Positions 1 to 4,093 of a DNA stretch of 5,579 bases are shown piece by piece. Every line of letters begins with the position of its first letter. Positions within the stretch are counted from its first letter, which is position 1. A program made the translations under genes and the position numbers. The stretch is from an uncultured Oscillospiraceae bacterium (lineage in GTDB: Bacteria; Bacillota; Clostridia; Oscillospirales; Acutalibacteraceae): assembly GCA_905200265.1 (NCBI GenBank), contig CAJKJS010000112.1:1-5579 (forward strand), read 5' to 3'. The notes beneath the pieces are model-generated. The model was not told the DNA's origin and searched no databases. It worked only from the letters and a program-made list of their open reading frames with translations.

Positions 1-79
1 GCATTTTTCTGGCTTCCATGGGCAGAACAATACGCCCCAGCTGGTCTACCCGGCGGATCAGGCCCCGTTTTTTTCCCAT
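1..79 (-). CDS. AbrB/MazE/SpoVT-family DNA-binding protein, N-terminus only
   Basis: Reading leftward from the ATG at 79-77, 26 codons are visible before the window ends. They give MGKKRGLIRRVDQLGRIVLP followed by MEARKM. This matches the start of the swapped-hairpin DNA-binding domain of AbrB and SpoVT, where a G-x-x-R-x-[VI]-D-x-L-G-R-[IV]-V-[IL]-P core leads into an E-x-R segment. In Firmicutes such proteins are dimeric or tetrameric regulators of transition-state or sporulation genes. The start is secure: a perfect AGGAGG (complement of 88-93) lies 8 nt upstream, and the only nearby alternative ATG (100-98) runs straight into a stop. The gene diverges from the secreted-protein gene at 460, so it may regulate the shared intergenic region; that is inference. 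Whether it is a short AbrB-type protein or a longer SpoVT-type protein with a GAF domain cannot be told from this fragment. Confidence 0.88.
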   Translation of the reverse strand, partial: MGKKRGLIRRVDQLGRIVLPMEARKM

Positions 80-106
80 CGATCGTTCCTCCTATCACAT
101 GAAAAA

Positions 107-112
107 AATATA
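107..112 (-). promoter_or_regulatory. Possible -10 element for the leftward AbrB-type gene
   Basis: On the minus strand the hexamer TATATT lies about 14 nt upstream of the AGGAGG site, which would put transcription start near 100 and give a short leader of about 20 nt. At 17 nt spacing the -35 position reads GATGAT, a poor match to TTGACA. This is a weak candidate. An alternative is TTGCAT with GATGAT at 17 nt spacing, further upstream. Neither is convincing. Confidence 0.22.
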
Positions 113-144
113 CAGAATTTACCAATTCCATCATCGCATAACAC

Positions 145-155
145 GGTGGAAAATG
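145..155 (+). repeat. Short direct repeat, copy 1 (GGTGGAAAATG)
   Basis: The 11-mer GGTGGAAAATG occurs here and again exactly at 256-266, 111 bp away, both between the divergent genes. A second shared word, CGCATAAC, occurs at 135-142 just before this copy and at 281-288 just after the other copy. Exact 11-mer repetition within 380 bp is suggestive of paired protein-binding sites, but the region is low-complexity, so chance cannot be excluded. Confidence 0.4.
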
Positions 156-255
156 CAAGCACCATTTTGATTTTTTTCTGCATTTTTCCCATTTTTTGGA
201 AAAATTGCGAAAAAAGCCGCCTTTTTTTGACACTGTAGGGAAAGTGCACAAAAAA

Positions 256-266
256 GGTGGAAAATG
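256..266 (+). repeat. Short direct repeat, copy 2 (GGTGGAAAATG)
   Basis: This is an identical second copy of the 11-mer at 145-155. It ends 46 bp upstream of the -35 element of the rightward promoter, a distance that would suit an activator or a looping repressor. CGCATAAC follows at 281-288, so the two elements are in swapped order compared with the first cluster. Confidence 0.4.
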
Positions 267-312
267 GGAGAGACCTTTGACGCATAACCTATCGGGAAAA
301 TAGGAAAAACAC

Positions 313-341
313 TTGACGGTTATCTATTTGGATAGTATAAT
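313..341 (+). promoter_or_regulatory. Sigma-A promoter for the secreted LRR/FnIII protein gene
   Basis: TTGACG at 313-318 (5 of 6 to the -35 consensus) and a perfect TATAAT at 336-341 are separated by exactly 17 nt, with A/T-rich DNA just downstream. Transcription would start near 348, leaving a leader of about 110 nt before the ATG at 460. The spacer contains a small inverted repeat, CTAT at 324-327 with ATAG at 332-335, which could be an operator half-site pair or chance. A second TTGACG at 277-282 has no good -10 partner. Confidence 0.8.
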
Positions 342-392
342 AAAGAAAATTCAAAAAGTTCCTTTTGAACCCCTGGCCAGCTCCACGGTACG

Positions 393-405
393 CCGGTAAA
401 ACCGG
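393..405 (+). other. Small hairpin in the leader of the secreted-protein mRNA
   Basis: CCGGT at 393-397 pairs perfectly with ACCGG at 401-405 across an AAA loop. A mutually exclusive longer-range pairing is also possible, CGCCG at 391-395 with CGGCG at 419-423. An 8-bp palindrome, CTGGCCAG, sits at 373-380, and AAAAG/CTTTT can pair at 354-358 with 362-366. The leader is long enough to hold a regulatory RNA, but I do not recognise the consensus of any known riboswitch, and no terminator with a T run precedes the gene. Confidence 0.35.
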
Positions 406-459
406 GAAAAACAGGAAACGGCGGGCGCATGGAAAAAGGAGAAAAGGAGAGATACGCTT

Positions 460-2937
460 ATGAAAAAGTGGATTGCCGCATTGCTGGCCGTACTGGTGCC
501 ACTGGGCGCGACTCCGGCTGTTTGGGCCGGTACCCTGCCGGGTGGAGAAAATGAAAGCGCGCTTGTCATGGTGGAAAACATGGAGGACGTGTCCATTACG
601 GAAACGTTCTTCCCCGATGAAGGTTTCCGCCAGGTGCTGAAAGAAGAATTTGACAAAAATGGCGACAACGTGCTGTCGAAGGACGAACGGAATGCCGTGA
701 CGGCGCTGGACGTACAGAAACAAAGAGTAGCGTCGCTAAAGGGCATTGAATACTTCCCCCATTTGAAAGTGCTCAATGCGCAGCTGTGCCGGTTGACGGA
801 ACTGGATCTGTCGAAAAACACGGAACTGGAAGTCGCTTTTTTGAGCAACAACCAGCTTTCCTCTCTCACACTGCCTGAAGGGGAAAACCACACCCTGAAG
901 ATGCTGGATGTGATGAGCAACCAGCTGAGTACCCTGGATGTTTCCGGGATGAAGGCCCTGTCGTTTTTGCATGTAAATGATAACTTCCTGACGGAACTGG
1001 ATCTGTCCGGCAATGCTTTAACGGACGGCCAGGGCTTTATCGCAAACTATAATACCCTTAAAACGATTACCCTGCCGAACAACGGCACGAAGTACCCGCT
1101 GGGCGACTACTTGTGGGAACAGAACGCCCCCAAGGGTTACACGGTGCAGTGGTATGAAGAGGCAGAACACAGCCGCCCGCTGTCGGAAAGCGATACCGTG
1201 GTGTGCGAAGGCCAGACGCTGTATGTCGCATATGAACCCGTTTCGTATAAGGTAGCGTTTTCGTCCGGCAACCAGAAGGTAACGGGTCTGGCAGACAGCC
1301 TGACGCTCTCCTACGATCAGGCGGGCAACCTGCCTGAAGGACCCAACCCGGTAGACAGCGACTGGCAGTTTGTGGGCTGGCAGATCGGCTCGACGGTCTA
1401 TGCGGCCGGCAGCTCGGTGAAAAACCTGACGGATGTGGAAGGCAAAACGGTCACCGCCACCGCCGTATGGCAGGTAAAGGATTTCTCCGGCCAGAGCTAC
1501 CAGGTGGTTTTGCACAACGGCACGGAAAGCCAGGTGTTTACGGCTTATTTTGGGCAGGCCTTCACCCCGAACGGCAGCGCTTTTACAAAAGACCATGCTA
1601 CCCTCTCGGGCTGGTCGCTGACGCCCGGTGGCGCCATCACGGTGAAAAACGGCGGTTCCGTTTCTTACAGCCGCCCGGGTCTGCTGCCGAAGAGCGAAGA
1701 TGGCGCTTTGCACCTGTACGCCGCCTGGCAGACGAACCGGTACGCGGTGACGTTCCAGGGTGTGAAAACGACCCAGGTTCTCTATGGCAACCGTCTAAGC
1801 CTGCCGGCTGCCCCGGAAAAAGAGGGCCAGGTTTTTGAAGGCTGGGCCGATGAAAACGGTCGCATCTGGCAGAGCACCGACACGGTAACGGGTCCGGTGA
1901 CCCTTCACCCGGTGTACCGTGCGGCGGTCTATGACATTGTGTTTGACGGCAACGGCGCGTCCGGCGGCCAGGTGGCGGGCCTTAGCGATGTAGCCTATGA
2001 CGAAAACGTGGTACTGCCCGAAAACGGCTTTGAGAAAGAATATGCCGATTTTGTGGGCTGGGCTCTGACGGAAAACGGCGCGGTGATCCGTACCGATACG
2101 GTACAGGGCTGCGACCTGAAAGCGCAGGAAGGGAAAACTGTAACGCTGTACGCCGTATGGGAAGATGCCGGTTTTGGTAACGAAAAGCCCCAGGTGCAGG
2201 CGACTGCTTCCACCGGCGGGGTGAACGTACAGTGGCAGGCTCTGCCGGGCGCTGAAAGCTACCGGGTGTACCGGGATAGCGGCAAAGGATATGTGCTGCT
2301 TGCCACGGTAAAAACCCTTTCCTACACCGACACGGGCGCCGGAAAAGGCCAGACGGTGCGATACGCGGTGGAAGCCGTGCGGGGCACGGCAGTGAGCCAG
2401 AAGAGCGTGAGCAGCAGCGTTGTGCGGCTGGAAAAACCGGCTGTCAGCGTACAGAATGCCGCTAGCGGCGTGACGGTCAGCTGGGGCGGCGTAAAAGGCG
2501 CGAAGAGCTACTATGTCTACCGCAAAGCGGCGGGCGGCTCCTGGCAGCGCATCGCGACTACGACGTCTGTCAAGTACACGGACAAAAACGCCAAAAAAGG
2601 CGTTTCCTATACCTACACGGTGCGGGCCGTGAGTGGCAGCAGCCTGAGCGATTATAAGGCAAGCGGCAGCGTAACGGTCCTTAGCACCCCGACGGTGAGC
2701 GTAAAGGCTACGAGCGGCAGCGTGACGGTCAGCTGGGGCAGCGTAAAAGGCGCGAAGAGCTACTATGTCTACCGCAAAACAGCGGGCGGCTCCTGGCAGC
2801 GCATCGCGACCACGACGTCTGTTAAATACACGGACAAAAACGCCAAAAAAGGCGTTTCCTATACCTACACGGTGCGGGCCGTGAATGGCAGTAATCTGAG
2901 CGCATACAAAAGCAGCGCCAGTGTGAAAGCACGATAA
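460..2937 (+). CDS. Secreted LRR / Listeria-Bacteroides repeat / fibronectin-III protein
   Basis: This 825-residue protein is exported and probably acts outside the cell as an adhesion or binding protein; its ligand is unknown. Residues 1-23 form a signal peptide (MKKW, hydrophobic core, likely cut after VWA). Residues 50-62 (FFPDEGFRQVL...) and an EF-hand-like loop, DKNGDNVLSKDE at 65-76, precede four or five leucine-rich repeats at about 90-205 (LTELDLSKN, LSTLDVSG, LTELDLSGN). Four Listeria/Bacteroides-type repeats follow at about 262-337, 346-423, 427-486 and 490-567, with recurring F-x-GW and LYA-x-W motifs. Three fibronectin-III-like domains occupy about 576-657, 659-741 and 743-825; the last two are nearly identical. 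I see no LPxTG sorting motif, C-terminal membrane helix, SLH domain or choline-binding repeat, so attachment to the wall is unexplained. The start is supported by AAGGAG at 444-449, 10 nt upstream, directly followed by the signal peptide. The gene is monocistronic, between a consensus promoter and a strong terminator. Confidence 0.9.
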   Translation: MKKWIAALLAVLVPLGATPAVWAGTLPGGENESALVMVENMEDVSITETFFPDEGFRQVLKEEFDKNGDNVLSKDERNAVTALDVQKQRVASLKGIEYFPHLKVLNAQLCRLTELDLSKNTELEVAFLSNNQLSSLTLPEGENHTLKMLDVMSNQLSTLDVSGMKALSFLHVNDNFLTELDLSGNALTDGQGFIANYNTLKTITLPNNGTKYPLGDYLWEQNAPKGYTVQWYEEAEHSRPLSESDTVVCEGQTLYVAYEPVSYKVAFSSGNQKVTGLADSLTLSYDQAGNLPEGPNPVDSDWQFVGWQIGSTVYAAGSSVKNLTDVEGKTVTATAVWQVKDFSGQSYQVVLHNGTESQVFTAYFGQAFTPNGSAFTKDHATLSGWSLTPGGAITVKNGGSVSYSRPGLLPKSEDGALHLYAAWQTNRYAVTFQGVKTTQVLYGNRLSLPAAPEKEGQVFEGWADENGRIWQSTDTVTGPVTLHPVYRAAVYDIVFDGNGASGGQVAGLSDVAYDENVVLPENGFEKEYADFVGWALTENGAVIRTDTVQGCDLKAQEGKTVTLYAVWEDAGFGNEKPQVQATASTGGVNVQWQALPGAESYRVYRDSGKGYVLLATVKTLSYTDTGAGKGQTVRYAVEAVRGTAVSQKSVSSSVVRLEKPAVSVQNAASGVTVSWGGVKGAKSYYVYRKAAGGSWQRIATTTSVKYTDKNAKKGVSYTYTVRAVSGSSLSDYKASGSVTVLSTPTVSVKATSGSVTVSWGSVKGAKSYYVYRKTAGGSWQRIATTTSVKYTDKNAKKGVSYTYTVRAVNGSNLSAYKSSASVKAR
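2469..2640 (+). repeat. Tandem FnIII-domain duplication, copy 1 (252-bp period)
   Basis: This stretch encodes most of the second fibronectin-III-like domain. It recurs at 2721-2892 with an exact offset of 252 bp (84 codons). Aligning by hand, I count 8 mismatches in 172 bases. In protein terms, residues 678-727 and 762-811 differ only at A690/T774 and S725/N809. Similarity weakens on both sides, so the conserved block is smaller than the domain period. Confidence 0.92.
2721..2892 (+). repeat. Tandem FnIII-domain duplication, copy 2 (252-bp period)
   Basis: This is the second copy of the domain-encoding repeat and forms the C-terminal domain of the secreted protein. Such near-identical in-frame units can expand or contract by recombination, changing the stalk length of a surface protein without breaking the reading frame. 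The first fibronectin-III-like domain (about residues 576-657) is clearly diverged from both, so the duplication is younger than the array itself. Confidence 0.92.
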
Positions 2938-2946
2938 AAGAAAAAG

Positions 2947-2986
2947 GACGGACAGACCCCGAAAAAGGGCCTGTCCGTCTTTTTTT
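2947..2986 (+). terminator. Rho-independent terminator, potentially bidirectional
   Basis: GACGGACAG at 2947-2955 pairs perfectly with CTGTCCGTC at 2971-2979. The stem continues after one mismatch with CCC/GGG, and seven T residues follow (2980-2986). It begins 10 nt after the TAA of the secreted-protein gene. The DNA left of the stem is A-rich (2937-2945), so a leftward transcript would also see the hairpin followed by a T-rich run. The element could therefore stop transcription from either side. Confidence 0.95.
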
Positions 2987-3023
2987 ATGAAAGCGGTGCA
3001 GGGAAAATGAAGGAAGTGAGACA

Positions 3024-3113
3024 TCATGATTCCGCTTTTTGTGCCGGCAGATAGCCGTCGCGACACAGACGGTCCCGCAGGACCTTCAGGGTGCCGGTGT
3101 CGCAGGCACGCAT
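3024..3113 (-). other. Possible leftward small ORF or gene remnant (29 codons)
   Basis: On the minus strand an ATG at 3113-3111 opens a 29-codon frame ending in TGA at 3026-3024. It begins MRACDTGTLKVLRDRLCRDG and ends YLPAQKAES. The codons (CTG, CGG, GAC, GGC, ACC) resemble those of the real genes in this window, and the product looks protein-like rather than random. There is no good ribosome binding site (only GGGACGG just before the ATG) and no recognisable promoter. The frame stays open further upstream without a start, into Phe/Ser/Pro-rich sequence opposite the AraC leader. It could be the 3' remnant of a lost gene, a small gene, or chance. The two-way terminator just downstream would suit a leftward gene. 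I do not recognise a family. Confidence 0.25.
3060..3103. repeat. Nested inverted repeats upstream of the AraC-family gene
   Basis: GCGACAC at 3060-3066 pairs perfectly with GTGTCGC at 3097-3103. Nested inside, GGTCC at 3071-3075 pairs perfectly with GGACC at 3080-3084 around a CGCA loop. The word GTGCCGG also occurs twice, at 3041-3047 and 3091-3097. Either strand could fold into a two-stem structure. It sits in the 5' region of the AraC-type gene and overlaps the possible leftward small ORF, so it could be a leader structure, an operator, or a by-product of GC-rich coding-like DNA. Confidence 0.4.
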
Positions 3114-3175
3114 CCGTCCCGTATGGTCGGGGGCGGTGGAAAGTAAAAAGAAAAAGGGGTGAAAGGAGGAAAACC

Positions 3176-4045
3176 ATGTTTGCTTTTTCGGATGTGGAAC
3201 CGCTGACCGGCTGGGTATGGGGCGAAACCCCGGAGGATGAAAACCCTTTTTTAATTCGGGCCAGCCGCATGGGGTGCGAATACTGCCCCGACGATTTTTC
3301 CATTGTGCGGGATGAGAGGTACCGGCATTTTACGGTACACATGGTGTTTTCCGGGTGCAGCTTTTTCCATGTGGCGGGGAAGGATTACCTGCTGAAAAAG
3401 GGCGACGTGTTCCTGATCCACGCCGGGGAAGCCCACCGGTACCGCAATATGGGGGGCGAACAGCTGGGGTACATGTGGATCGAATTTTGTGAGGACGCCT
3501 GCCGGGATCTGCTGTCCTATTTTCTGGTGCACCGCATTCGTACCCTGGAAAGCCGGTACACCGACGGGATTGCCCGGCGGTTTATCGAACTGTTTTCCTA
3601 TGTAAAGCAGGGGGAACCCGACCGGTTTGAGCTGTCCGTGCGGTATTACCGGCTGCTGCTGGCCATGATGGAAGCAGCGGAAAAAAAGCCCGGTGAAATA
3701 TGGCCGGATTTTATGGTGCAGTGCCTGCGGGAAATGGACGACCCGGCCGGGGCCAGAGCGTCGGTCGGTGAAATGGCCGCACGGCTGCATGTGAGCCATG
3801 CGTACCTGACAAGGGCGTTTCGCCACTATCTGGGTACCACGCCCTGCCGGTATATGACCATGAAACGGGTGGAGAACGCCTGCCGCCTGCTGCGGGGTAC
3901 GGCCTTTTCCTGCGAAGCGGTGGCGGAAAAAGCCGGGTTTTACGATGCGGCGCATATGAACCGGGTGTTTGTCAAAGTGATGGGCGAACCTCCGGGGACA
4001 TACCGGAAAGCGGCTGTGCACCTTGAAAAACAGGGAAAAGAATGA
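3176..4045 (+). CDS. AraC-family transcriptional regulator
   Basis: This 289-residue protein has the usual AraC/XylS layout: an N-terminal cupin-type ligand-sensing domain (about 45-115, with LLKKGDVFLIHAGEAHRY at 72-89 carrying the typical G-D-x-x-[LF]-[IL]-x-P/A-x-x-x-H pattern), a helical linker, and a C-terminal double helix-turn-helix. The first HTH is about 196-239 (SVGEMAARLHVSHAYLTRAF), the second about 244-278 (VAEKAGFYDAAHMNRVFVKV, ending GEPPGTYRK). In Firmicutes such proteins commonly control sugar-use genes, but no transporter or enzyme gene is in the window, so the inducer and target are unknown. The frame extends to an ATG at 3026. I prefer 3176 because AGGAGG at 3164-3169 lies 6 nt upstream and the 50 extra residues are Arg/Gly/Pro-rich and unlike the family. 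I find no clear sigma-A promoter between the terminator at 2986 and this start. Confidence 0.92.
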   Translation: MFAFSDVEPLTGWVWGETPEDENPFLIRASRMGCEYCPDDFSIVRDERYRHFTVHMVFSGCSFFHVAGKDYLLKKGDVFLIHAGEAHRYRNMGGEQLGYMWIEFCEDACRDLLSYFLVHRIRTLESRYTDGIARRFIELFSYVKQGEPDRFELSVRYYRLLLAMMEAAEKKPGEIWPDFMVQCLREMDDPAGARASVGEMAARLHVSHAYLTRAFRHYLGTTPCRYMTMKRVENACRLLRGTAFSCEAVAEKAGFYDAAHMNRVFVKVMGEPPGTYRKAAVHLEKQGKE

Positions 4046-4051
4046 TAAAAT
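4023..4051 (+). promoter_or_regulatory. Likely sigma-A promoter for recJ inside the end of the AraC-type gene
   Basis: TTGAAA at 4023-4028 and TAAAAT at 4046-4051 each match the sigma-A consensus at 5 of 6 positions and are separated by exactly 17 nt. Transcription would start near 4058 and give recJ a leader of about 36 nt. The -35 and spacer overlap the last codons of the AraC-type gene. No terminator hairpin lies between the two genes, so read-through from the regulator gene is also possible. Confidence 0.55.
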
Positions 4052-4093
4052 ATTCCTTTAAGAAAATGACTCAAAGGGGAGGAACGCGAGTTG

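Larger units (their letters stand above)
80..459. other. Divergent intergenic control region, AT-rich
   Basis: This 380-bp stretch has no credible gene. It is far richer in A and T than the flanking coding DNA, with many A and T runs between about 100 and 265. It contains the leftward ribosome binding site (88-93), a strong rightward promoter (313-341), two pairs of short direct repeats, and A/T-rich inverted repeats. The inverted repeats are 183-189 with 198-204, and 210-216 with 221-227 around a CCGC loop. The rightward transcript would carry a leader of about 110 nt. Leftward open frames across 58-285 and 289-723 are low-complexity (rich in Phe, Ser and Lys) and lack usable start signals, so I treat them as spurious. 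Confidence 0.7.

Noticed and set aside
227..255. A perfect TTGACA (227-232) as a second rightward promoter.
   Set aside because: At 16-18 nt spacing the -10 position is a run of A residues with no TATAAT-like hexamer, so it is not a credible sigma-A promoter by itself.
2586..2605. A hairpin inside the FnIII repeats (AAACGCC/GGCGTTT around six A residues, again at 2838-2857) resembling an intragenic terminator.
   Set aside because: Only three T residues follow, and the sequence is explained by the encoded, duplicated N-A-K-K-G-V segment. It is unlikely to stop transcription.
3026..3175. A 50-codon upstream extension of the AraC-family gene from the ATG at 3026.
   Set aside because: The extra residues are Arg/Gly/Pro-rich and unlike AraC N-termini. 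A strong AGGAGG lies 6 nt before the ATG at 3176, and the resulting 289 residues is the usual family length.
1795..3342. A 515-codon open frame on the minus strand opposite the secreted-protein gene.
   Set aside because: It is antisense to a gene with clear domains, repeats in step with the FnIII duplication, spans the terminator hairpin, and shows His/Ala/Arg-rich composition typical of a shadow frame in GC-rich DNA.
4055..4077. CCTTT (4055-4059) pairing with AAAGG (4073-4077), which could hide part of the recJ ribosome binding site.
   Set aside because: It is only five mostly A-U pairs with a 13-nt loop. It is too weak to claim as a regulatory structure.
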